DNA from: Aestuariivita sp964402685
Lineage (GTDB): Bacteria; Pseudomonadota; Alphaproteobacteria; Rhodobacterales; Rhodobacteraceae
Direction of reading: 5' to 3'
NCBI GenBank assembly: GCA_964402685.1
Contig: CAYODE010000102.1
Location: 1-13,532, forward strand
Length of the DNA: 13,532 bases
In this document: positions 7,804 through 13,532 of the stretch, piece by piece
How positions within the stretch are numbered: position 1 is the stretch's first letter
Layout: every line of letters starts with the position of its first letter
Position numbers and translations under genes: made by a program
The notes under the pieces: generated by a model
Told to the model about the DNA's origin: nothing
The model's input: the letters and a program-made list of their open reading frames with translations, nothing else
The model's database searches: none

Positions 7804-7841
7804 GGCCTGTCCCGGGCAGAGCACGAGCCAGTTCGCATAGG

Positions 7842-8645
7842 CTAAAGGAGTTTAGGCTTTTCGCCCGTGTCATCGCGTGCAGCATCCGGATTTCCGTCCT
7901 GCCAAAGCCGTGCAATATAGCGTGCACCGCTAATCCCATTTGACGCGTCAGAACACAGCCACAATGCAGGTGCGCGCATGATCTCAGGACTTAGCAGATT
8001 GCCGTCCGCGCCTTTTTTGTTCGGCGAAGGAGGTAACAGATCGGTGTCTGTCGCGCCTCCGGGGAGGAGCACATTCACTTCAATGCCGGTGTCTGCGAGA
8101 TCCGCCGCCCATACGCGCGTTGCGGCCTCAAGAAATGCTTTGGTCGGGCCATAGGGCGAGTACCCTGTGCGGATCATCGTGATGTCCGAGGTCGAGACAT
8201 TAATGATCTTCCCGAAGCCTTGCGTCAGCATGTGCGGGATCACCGCCTGTGCCATCAGGAACGGACCATTCACATTGGTATCGACAATGCGCTGCCAGGC
8301 CGCCGCGTCTGCTTCCCAGAATTTCGTTGGAGTGGTGTTGAAAGTCTCAGATATCGCGCGCATGCCGAGGCCTGCATTGTTGATCAGAACGTCTATCCGG
8401 CCAAACCTTGCGATCGTGTCAGCAACGGCCTTGGCGCAGGCGTCAGGGGCAGTAACATCAGCGACAAGCGCCAAGGCATCGGGCCCCAGTTCTGCCAGCG
8501 TGCCATCCAACGCAGAAGACGGCGTGCTGCCTGTAATAACGACACGCGCGCCTGCCTTTGTCAGCGCAAGAGCCATTTCGCGCCCCAAGCCGCGCGATCC
8601 TCCGGTAATCAGGACGACGCGATCTTTTAGCGATGCATAAGCCAT
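7842..8645 (-). CDS. SDR family NAD(P)-dependent oxidoreductase
   Basis: 267 residues, a classical SDR. TGGSRGLG is at residues 14-21, the Asp of VADVT at 63, NNAG at 89-92, Asn124 in DTNVNG, Ser151 in INVSTS, and the catalytic pair is Tyr165 and Lys169 in SPYGPTK. The ATG at 8645 is chosen because the SDR strand begins soon after it (LKDRVVLITGG) and AGGGGAG lies about 11 bases upstream. The open frame reaches 8759, but that extension covers the divergent promoter and operator. It is divergent from the FAD monooxygenase gene, with 114 bases between starts, and shares the palindromic operator at 8687-8706. A dehydrogenase step in the same catabolic pathway is the natural inference; the substrate is unknown. 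Confidence 0.9.
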   Translation of the reverse strand: MAYASLKDRVVLITGGSRGLGREMALALTKAGARVVITGSTPSSALDGTLAELGPDALALVADVTAPDACAKAVADTIARFGRIDVLINNAGLGMRAISETFNTTPTKFWEADAAAWQRIVDTNVNGPFLMAQAVIPHMLTQGFGKIINVSTSDITMIRTGYSPYGPTKAFLEAATRVWAADLADTGIEVNVLLPGGATDTDLLPPSPNKKGADGNLLSPEIMRAPALWLCSDASNGISGARYIARLWQDGNPDAARDDTGEKPKLL

Positions 8646-8686
8646 GTCTGTCCGCACTCCCCTTGACTGACTGTCACGTAGATCGC

Positions 8687-8706
8687 AAATTTGTCCAGAC
8701 AAATTT
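8687..8706. promoter_or_regulatory. Palindromic operator, probable GntR-family binding site 1
   Basis: AAATTTGTC and GACAAATTT form perfect 9-base arms around a CA spacer, in the divergent gap between the SDR and FAD monooxygenase genes. The inner GTC-CA-GAC is close to the GT-N-TA-N-AC pattern known for HutC-type GntR regulators. The 18-base core is repeated exactly at 11688-11705. A TTGACG at 8710-8715 just to the right could be the -35 box of the monooxygenase operon. Confidence 0.75.
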
Positions 8707-8759
8707 TCCTTGACGGGCGACCTTCCACACTTACCGTTGCAGCAGTGAGGGAGTACCAC

Positions 8760-9959
8760 ATGCAGAGCATTGAGAACCGTGTTTTGATCGCGGGGGCGGG
8801 ACCCGTGGGGCTAGTGGCAGCGGTATCGCTGTTGGAAGCGGGGATACCTGTGACCGTTTTGGAGGCGTCCGCTGATTTGGCAGTCGACCTGCGTGCATCA
8901 ACGTTTCATCCTCCGACGTTGGATTTCCTGGACAGGCTCGGTTTGGCGGATGGGTTGATTGAGCGGGGCATAAAATGCCCGCTCTGGCAATTCCGGGATC
9001 GGAAAGAAGGGGAAATTGCGACCTTCGATTTGGGTCTCTTGGCGGATGAGACGGATCACCCCTATCGCTTGCAGGCGGAGCAGTGGAAGCTGACCGAAGC
9101 AGCGCGCGCGCGGCTTGAGGCGGAAACAGACGCTGAGTTGATCACGGACATTTCGGTCGAAGAGATTGCCCAGGATGCAGACAGCGTGACCGTTACCGCG
9201 CGGCGGCGAACCGGTGAGGTGGAAACGTTCCGCGCGGCTTATCTGATTGGTGCCGATGGCGCCCGCTCGACGGTTCGGAAATCAACTGGCGTTGCCTTTC
9301 CTGGGCTGACCATTCCTGAGATCTTTCTCTCCCTCTCCACACCGTTTCGCTATGATCAGGCGATCGAGGGGCTGGCCGATATCAGTTACATCTCTGATCC
9401 GGAGGAGTGGTTGGTTCTTCTCCGAACACCCACCCTATGGCGCGTGCTGTTCCCGACGGACCCCAAATTGAGTGATGAAGAAATCCTGGATCCGGATCGG
9501 ATTGAAGCGCGGATGCAATCGCTGTTGCCCGGTGAACCTTACGAGATTGCGCACAAGACCGCATATCGTGTGCACGAGCGTGTCGCAGACGCGTATGTCC
9601 ACGGGCGCATCTTCCTTGCAGGAGACGCGGCGCATCTGAACAATCCATTAGGCGGGATGGGTATGAATGGCGGGATCCATGATGCGGTCAATCTGTCCGA
9701 AAAACTCGCACAAGTTTGGCGCGGTGCAGATCCTGCTTTGATGTGGCGCTACGAACGTCAGCGCCGAAAAGTGGCCATTGAAACCGTTCAGGCGCAGGCC
9801 CTGCGTAATCGTGCGGTACTGAATGAAACCGACCCAGACAAGCGTAGAGCCTATCATGATGAGCTGCGCGCGACGGTTGAGGATCCGAAGAAGCACTTGG
9901 CCTATGTGATGAAGTCTTCCATGCTGCAGTCTTTGCGTGATCTGGAGGATGTTGCGTAA
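8760..9959 (+). CDS. FAD-dependent monooxygenase, class A (PHBH/MhpA-like)
   Basis: 399 residues, usual for single-domain flavoprotein hydroxylases and without the extra C-terminal thioredoxin-like domain of the phenol hydroxylase branch. The dinucleotide motif GAGPVG is at 12-17 and the ribose-binding Glu at 35 (VTVLEAS). The DG motif is LIGADGARSTVR (162-173) and the GD motif FLAGDAAHLNNP (285-296), followed by the GGMGMNGGIHDAVNL helix. Such enzymes hydroxylate, or oxidatively open, aromatic or heteroaromatic rings using NAD(P)H and O2. The ATG at 8760 is preferred because GAGGGAG lies a few bases upstream. The frame extends to a TTG at 8691, but that codon sits inside the operator. The gene forms a two-gene operon with the GntR regulator 3 bases downstream. 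The substrate cannot be read from sequence. Confidence 0.92.
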   Translation: MQSIENRVLIAGAGPVGLVAAVSLLEAGIPVTVLEASADLAVDLRASTFHPPTLDFLDRLGLADGLIERGIKCPLWQFRDRKEGEIATFDLGLLADETDHPYRLQAEQWKLTEAARARLEAETDAELITDISVEEIAQDADSVTVTARRRTGEVETFRAAYLIGADGARSTVRKSTGVAFPGLTIPEIFLSLSTPFRYDQAIEGLADISYISDPEEWLVLLRTPTLWRVLFPTDPKLSDEEILDPDRIEARMQSLLPGEPYEIAHKTAYRVHERVADAYVHGRIFLAGDAAHLNNPLGGMGMNGGIHDAVNLSEKLAQVWRGADPALMWRYERQRRKVAIETVQAQALRNRAVLNETDPDKRRAYHDELRATVEDPKKHLAYVMKSSMLQSLRDLEDVA

Positions 9960-9962
9960 ATC

Positions 9963-10697
9963 ATGGGGCAGGTCGCCAAAACACCACGTTATGCCGAGAT
10001 TTTCGGCGTCTTGAGGGACGAGATCGCGTCTGGTGCGTTTCCGATTGGGGATCTACTGCCGAGCGAAGCCGCGTTGTGCCAGCGATTTGGTGTCAGTCGA
10101 TTCACTGTTCGGGAGGCGCTGCGGCGCTTGCAATCCGACGGCATGGTGTCCCGCGTGCAAGGGGCTGGAAGCAAGGTGTTGCGAGACACTCCGGCGGGCG
10201 TTTTTGTTCAGAATTACAGGTCTATGTCAGACCTGACGCAGTTTGCTGAAGAGACCAATTTAGAGGTCTTGGGCACAAAGGACACGCTGCTGGACCCTGA
10301 CCTTGCGAACAGGCTTGGCGGGAATGCAGGTGATCCGTGGTTGAGTATCCGTGGTGTGCGCCGCATGGCGAACGGAGAGCCTTTGGCTTGGGTGGAAAGC
10401 TTTGTACCGCAACGCTTTGCTGCGATCGCCCCCGATTTGGCACGGGGACCTGGCCCGATATATGCTGGCTTGGCCGAGGTGGCGGGCGAGCCGATCCGGG
10501 ACGTGCATCAGGAAACCCAGGCGTTGCCCGCGCCGCCACAGGTCGCCCAAGCCCTTGGCTTGACCGTTGGTGCCCCGGCATTGTGCATCTTACGGCGCTA
10601 TTCCAGTGAGACGGGGCCGCTGATTGCGTCCTTTAACTGGCATTTGGGTGGGGACCGGTACATTCACCGGACACGTATTGGGCTAGGGCAGAAGTAA
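9963..10697 (+). CDS. GntR family transcriptional regulator, HutC/UTRA type
   Basis: 244 residues. The N-terminal winged helix covers about 8-75, with the GntR signature LPSEAAL (32-38) and RFGVSRFTVREALRRL (41-56). An effector-binding UTRA domain runs from about 95 to 237 (WLSIRGVRRMANGEPLAWVESFVP, ALGLTVGAPALCILRRY, FNWHLGGDRYIHRTRI). HutC-type members usually repress catabolic genes and are released by a pathway metabolite. It starts 3 bases after the monooxygenase stop, so it is co-transcribed and probably translationally coupled. The two near-identical palindromes at 8687-8706 and 11682-11711 flank it and are its likely targets, which would make it autoregulated; this is inference from proximity and the palindrome type. 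Confidence 0.93.
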   Translation: MGQVAKTPRYAEIFGVLRDEIASGAFPIGDLLPSEAALCQRFGVSRFTVREALRRLQSDGMVSRVQGAGSKVLRDTPAGVFVQNYRSMSDLTQFAEETNLEVLGTKDTLLDPDLANRLGGNAGDPWLSIRGVRRMANGEPLAWVESFVPQRFAAIAPDLARGPGPIYAGLAEVAGEPIRDVHQETQALPAPPQVAQALGLTVGAPALCILRRYSSETGPLIASFNWHLGGDRYIHRTRIGLGQK

Positions 10698-10733
10698 GGC
10701 GCAAAACTAACGGAGGCAGCCCATCGACCCTGA

Positions 10734-11591
10734 TCAGACCTCGGCCCACTTGCGGTCAAATTCCCACACGTCCTCAAAGCCCATCAGCTTACTGAATTCC
10801 CCGAAATTATCCAGCTGTGCTCCGGCCACGTCGCCGGTTTCAAGCAGTTCCCCATAGGCAGATTTCAACGCATGACCCACGGCAAGGAAACCCAGGGCAG
10901 GGTGGATGCCAATGGCGAAACCAATTTCTGCCAGTTTGGCTGAAGACAGGATCGGGGTTTTGCCGCCGGAAACCATGTTCGCAAGAGTTGGTTTTCCAAT
11001 GCGATCGTTGATGGTTTGCATTTCTTCCACCGTTTCCGGCGCTTCGATGAACACGACATCTGCGCCCGCTTCGGCGAAGGCTTCACCGCGGCGCAGCGCT
11101 TCGTCCAGACCCAGCCCAGTGCGGCTGTCGGTACGCGCGATGATCAGGAAATCGGAAGAGGACCGGCTGTCGCTGGCGACCTTGATTTTACTAATCATAT
11201 CCTCCAACGGCACAACGCGGCGACCGGGTGTGTGGCCACATTTTTTAGGGTATTCCTGATCTTCGATCTGGATCGCGGTGACGCCAGCGGCTTCATACCC
11301 GCGCACAGTATGGCGCACATTCAAGAGCCCGCCATAGCCTGTATCGGCGTCCGCGATAACCGGTGTGTTCGATCCTTCAGCAATCCGACGCACGCGGGTT
11401 TCCATATCGGTATAAGTCATGATCCCTGCATCGGGCAGGCCTAGGTGGGAGGCCGAGACGCCGTAGCCCGTCACGTAAAGAGCCGGGAACCCCATGCGAT
11501 CGGCCACGATGGTCGAGATCATGTCAAACACGCCGGGTGCTGTGATGAACTCACCCGCCTCAATCATCTGCTTCAGTTTTGGATCTGCCAT
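10734..11591 (-). CDS. Isocitrate lyase/PEP mutase superfamily lyase
   Basis: 285 residues, the size of 2-methylisocitrate lyase-type (beta/alpha)8 enzymes. Visible motifs are TGYGVSASHLGLPD (41-54), the metal-site DADTGYGG (81-88), QIEDQ (108-112), KKCGH (116-120) with the catalytic-type Cys118, FLIIARTDSR (148-157), FIEAP (181-185) and NMVSGG (205-210). Retention of KKCGH argues for a C-C bond lyase (2-methylisocitrate or 2,3-dimethylmalate lyase type) rather than a PEP mutase or oxaloacetate decarboxylase. The ATG at 11591 is preceded by a run of G at proper spacing; the open frame reaches 11702 but would run into the operator. It is convergent with the GntR gene (36 bases) and divergent from the racemase-like gene. 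A likely role is cleavage of a branched hydroxy di- or tricarboxylate late in the pathway. Confidence 0.9.
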   Translation of the reverse strand: MADPKLKQMIEAGEFITAPGVFDMISTIVADRMGFPALYVTGYGVSASHLGLPDAGIMTYTDMETRVRRIAEGSNTPVIADADTGYGGLLNVRHTVRGYEAAGVTAIQIEDQEYPKKCGHTPGRRVVPLEDMISKIKVASDSRSSSDFLIIARTDSRTGLGLDEALRRGEAFAEAGADVVFIEAPETVEEMQTINDRIGKPTLANMVSGGKTPILSSAKLAEIGFAIGIHPALGFLAVGHALKSAYGELLETGDVAGAQLDNFGEFSKLMGFEDVWEFDRKWAEV

Positions 11592-11656
11592 TTTTACCCC
11601 CCTGGTGGCGGGAAATGTTCGATTTGCAGCCCCGCGCACATGCATGTCGTTCCGCT

Positions 11657-11686
11657 TGAATAGAGGGCAGCGACACCAAGCGTCAA
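11657..11686 (-). promoter_or_regulatory. Putative sigma-70-type promoter of the lyase gene
   Basis: On the minus strand, TTGACG (11681-11686) is followed after 18 bases by TATTCA (11657-11662), a weak -10 match. The -35 box overlaps the left arm of the palindrome, mirroring the promoter on the other side. About 65 bases of leader separate it from the ATG at 11591. Confidence 0.4.
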
Positions 11687-11711
11687 GAATTTGTCCAGAC
11701 AAATTCTTGAC
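11682..11711. promoter_or_regulatory. Palindromic operator, probable GntR-family binding site 2, overlapping two -35 boxes
   Basis: GTCAAGAATTTGTC (11682-11695) and GACAAATTCTTGAC (11698-11711) are perfect 14-base inverted arms around CA. The core is identical over 18 bases to the site at 8688-8705. Each arm ends outward in TTGAC. To the right this is part of TTGACA (11707-11712), a perfect -35 box, with CCTAAT 17 bases on. To the left, on the minus strand, it is TTGACG (11681-11686) with TATTCA 18 bases on. Binding would therefore block both divergent promoters. Confidence 0.8.
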
Positions 11712-11735
11712 AGATCAGAATTCGAGATACCTAAT
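11707..11735 (+). promoter_or_regulatory. Putative sigma-70-type promoter of the racemase-like/TAXI operon
   Basis: TTGACA at 11707-11712, a 17-base spacer and CCTAAT at 11730-11735 (four of six consensus bases). The -35 box is embedded in the right arm of the palindrome. The start codon of the first gene is 32 bases further on, after GGGGAGGG. Confidence 0.55.
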
Positions 11736-11767
11736 TACGGAAGGGTAAGCGCCGGGGAGGGTGGCTT

Positions 11768-12514
11768 ATGGGCAAAGACGCGCGGGGTTGGCGCTGCAAG
11801 TTTGCAGTGGTGGCCCCTTCGACCAATACAATTGTGCAGCCGGATATGGATGACTTCCGTGTACCGGGCGTGACCAATCACTTTGGCCGCATCTTTGTCC
11901 CCAATATGAAAGTCTCGAATGACGAGGATTTTGTAGCACTGGTCGATGCAATCGGTGCCACGCTCTACGATGCCGTGGACCGCTGCACCACAGCCGAGCC
12001 CGATTACTTGATTATGGGAATGTCCGCGCTGATGTTCTGGGATGGGCGCGCCCCTTCTGAGAAACGGATGCAGGAGTTATCTGACCATTGCGGTTTGCGC
12101 GTGTCGGCCGGATCCTTTGCGTGTGAGGCGGCGTTGAACCTGACCGGGGCCAAGCGGATCGCGGTCATCTCTCCGTATTTCCCGGTCTCAGACAAAAACG
12201 TCACCTTGTTCTTCCAGGATTGCGGGTTCGACGTTGTGCGCTTTCGCGGTCTGAAATGCCCCAGCCCGGTTGCCATTGCTCAGGTGCAGGAAGACGAACT
12301 GCGCGCACATGTGGCTGAAATGGATGGCGATGATGTGGACGCCTTTGTGCAGGTCGGCACGAACCTGTCAATGTGCGCGCTCTGCGTCGAGTTGGAGAAA
12401 GAATACGGCAAACCTTTCATCGCGATCAACGCGGCAACCTATTGGCACAGCCTGCGCGCAATGGGGATCACCGACCAGTTTTCCGGCCATGGGCCGCTTT
12501 TCGAACATCACTAG
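11768..12514 (+). CDS. Asp/Glu racemase superfamily protein, maleate isomerase/arylmalonate decarboxylase-like
   Basis: 248 residues, the usual size. It has the nucleotide-free racemase-type double alpha/beta fold motifs: VVAPSTNTIVQPDM (14-27), YLIMGMSALMFWDGR (80-94), GAKRIAVISPYFP (127-139), DAFVQVGTNLSM (191-202) and FIAINAATYWHSLRAMG (217-233). The first loop, MGMSALMFWDG, looks like the arylmalonate decarboxylase MGTSLSFYRG loop, with Gly84 in place of the first catalytic Cys. The second catalytic Cys position appears to be Gly197 or Thr198, with Cys203 and Cys206 nearby. Isomerase, decarboxylase or another activity on a dicarboxylate are all possible. GGGGAGGG precedes the ATG. It is the first gene of an operon with the TAXI receptor, 24 bases downstream, under the operator at 11682-11711. 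Confidence 0.85.
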   Translation: MGKDARGWRCKFAVVAPSTNTIVQPDMDDFRVPGVTNHFGRIFVPNMKVSNDEDFVALVDAIGATLYDAVDRCTTAEPDYLIMGMSALMFWDGRAPSEKRMQELSDHCGLRVSAGSFACEAALNLTGAKRIAVISPYFPVSDKNVTLFFQDCGFDVVRFRGLKCPSPVAIAQVQEDELRAHVAEMDGDDVDAFVQVGTNLSMCALCVELEKEYGKPFIAINAATYWHSLRAMGITDQFSGHGPLFEHH

Positions 12515-12538
12515 AATAACTGCAGGGAGACGAAGACA

Positions 12539-13483
12539 ATGAACAAGAAACTCATGATGGGGCTGGCTACAGCTATCAGCCTCGGGGCCACAATGGTGGC
12601 TGCCGACATCGCGGCGCTGGGATCGACCGCCCGCGGCGGCACCAGCCAGATTGGCCGGACCTTGGCGGCGGCAATTTCGGAAACGGGTGTGATGCAAATG
12701 CGTCCGCAAGAGCTGGCCAACACCGCGGATTACATCCCGCTGGTCAACGCTGGCGAAATCGAGTTCGGCATCGCGAATATCGTACAGATGACTTATGCGG
12801 TAAACGGCACAGGCATGTCCGAAGGACGTCCGAACCCCAATCTGCAAATGGTCGCAACACTGATGCCATTCCGGAACGCCTATGTGGTGCGTAAGGATAG
12901 CGACATTCAGTCGGTTGCCGATCTGAAGGGCAAACGGGTACCGGTTTTTGCGGACGGTGCTTTGGGTGACTATGTGTCCAAAGGCTATTTCGCGAATGCA
13001 GGCATGACGCTGGACGATGCCGAGGGCGTCGCTGTGCCGAACTTCCCGCGCATGTGGGGGAGCTTTGGTGAAGGATCCACCGACGTGACCATTGTTGTGG
13101 TTGGTGCGGCCCAAAGCCGTGAGTTCGATGCGAGCTTTGGCATTCGTTATCTGTCGTTTGAAAACACGCCTGAGGCTCTGGAGCGGATGCGGGAGTGGTT
13201 GCCACAGACCTACCTCCAGGAAATGCCTGCAGGCAGCGTGCCCGGCATGACCGAAGCGGCCTATGTAAACGTGTTTGACTATACGCTTTTTGCCAATGCC
13301 GACGTCTCTGAAGACATGGTTTACAACGCGGTTAAAGCACTCTGGGATAAAGAGGGCGACTTGCTTGCAGGTGGTCCGTTCTGGAATGGCTTTGCTAAAG
13401 AAAGCATGGGTAAGGATGTGGGCCTCACGTACCACCCAGGCGCCATCAAGTTCTATAAAGAGATGGGCGTGTGGCAAGAGTAA
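12539..13483 (+). CDS. TAXI family TRAP transporter solute-binding protein
   Basis: 314 residues. A signal peptide is clear: MNKK, a hydrophobic core and likely cleavage after VAA at residue 22. The mature protein begins with the TAXI-type strand and glycine loop (IAALGSTARGGTSQIGR), followed by NTADYIPLVNAGEIEFGI, the domain around VRKDSDIQSVADLKGKRVPV, GALGDYVSKGYFANAGM, TDVTIVVVGAAQSREFD and a C-terminal part ending YHPGAIKFYKEMGVW. TAXI receptors capture small organic acids or amino acids in the periplasm and deliver them to a fused TRAP membrane component. AGGGAG lies about 9 bases before the ATG. Being co-transcribed with the racemase-like gene and next to lyase, monooxygenase and GntR genes suggests that it imports the pathway substrate. 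The membrane subunit should lie to the right, outside the window. Confidence 0.93.
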   Translation: MNKKLMMGLATAISLGATMVAADIAALGSTARGGTSQIGRTLAAAISETGVMQMRPQELANTADYIPLVNAGEIEFGIANIVQMTYAVNGTGMSEGRPNPNLQMVATLMPFRNAYVVRKDSDIQSVADLKGKRVPVFADGALGDYVSKGYFANAGMTLDDAEGVAVPNFPRMWGSFGEGSTDVTIVVVGAAQSREFDASFGIRYLSFENTPEALERMREWLPQTYLQEMPAGSVPGMTEAAYVNVFDYTLFANADVSEDMVYNAVKALWDKEGDLLAGGPFWNGFAKESMGKDVGLTYHPGAIKFYKEMGVWQE

Positions 13484-13501
13484 GTCACACCTGAGGGTCT
13501 G

Positions 13502-13532
13502 ATGATGACAGAGATCTTTCGGAGGGAGGGCG
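13502..13532 (+). CDS. Possible start of the next gene (TRAP permease?), truncated by window
   Basis: An ATG at 13502 (or 13505) follows GAGGG at short spacing, 18 bases after the TAXI stop, and reads MMTEIFRREG to the edge. A TRAP membrane component is expected here by gene order. The purine-rich GGAGGGAGGG at 13521-13530 could instead be the ribosome binding site of a gene starting just outside the window. Ten codons are too few to decide. Confidence 0.3.
   Translation, partial: MMTEIFRREG

Noticed and set aside
7807..7819. CTGTCCCGGGCAG near-palindrome between the convergent amidohydrolase and SDR genes
   Set aside because: It has a mismatch and no loop, so it cannot form a good terminator hairpin, and short GC palindromes are expected by chance.
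8691..8759. TTG at 8691 as start of the FAD monooxygenase
   Set aside because: The codon is inside the palindromic operator and no ribosome binding site precedes it; ATG 8760 has GAGGGAG upstream and directly precedes the FAD-binding fold.
12368..13477. 369-codon minus-strand frame opposite the TAXI receptor
   Set aside because: It mirrors a strongly supported gene with signal peptide and TAXI motifs, crosses into the racemase-like gene and shows no domain of its own.

Overview
The window looks like chromosomal DNA of an alphaproteobacterium, most likely the Roseobacter group of Rhodobacterales. This is inferred from the moderately high GC content, short intergenic gaps, a TAXI-type TRAP receptor, a large secreted RTX-like protein and the mixture of catabolic families; no rRNA or other phylogenetic marker is present to prove it. 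I see no tRNA, rRNA, CRISPR array, transposase or phage gene.

Left part (1-3875): the 3' portion of a very large, acidic, cysteine-free, Asp/Gly-rich protein of the RTX/calcium-binding type. The open frame runs off the left edge. It contains three long tandem units of about 390 residues, plus the tail of a fourth unit at the edge, then classical RTX nonapeptides and a C-terminal module typical of type I secreted proteins.

Middle part (3924-7041): a minus-strand SDR oxidoreductase and a minus-strand exported YceI-family protein, a divergent LysR regulator, and a small minus-strand protein of the 'FRRPDG..GF' kind that ends at a hairpin shared with the LysR gene. The 297-base gap between the YceI gene and the SDR gene holds a possible small membrane-peptide frame.

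Right part (7165-13532): a catabolic cluster. It encodes an isochorismatase-family amidohydrolase, a second SDR, a class A FAD monooxygenase, a GntR/HutC-type regulator with a UTRA domain, an isocitrate lyase/PEP mutase superfamily lyase, an Asp/Glu racemase/arylmalonate decarboxylase-like protein and a TAXI TRAP solute receptor. A further gene, probably a TRAP permease, may begin at the right edge.

The clearest unannotated structure is a pair of nearly identical palindromes with the 18-base core AATTTGTCCAGACAAATT. One lies in each of the two divergent promoter regions of the right-hand cluster (8687-8706 and 11682-11711). The second has perfect 14-base arms whose outer ends are TTGAC, so the -35 boxes of both divergent promoters appear to be built into the operator. 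The simplest reading is that the GntR protein encoded between them represses four promoters, its own included, and is released by an imported substrate or a metabolite of it. The substrate is not deducible from sequence alone; an organic acid, perhaps aromatic or nitrogen-containing, is the working guess.
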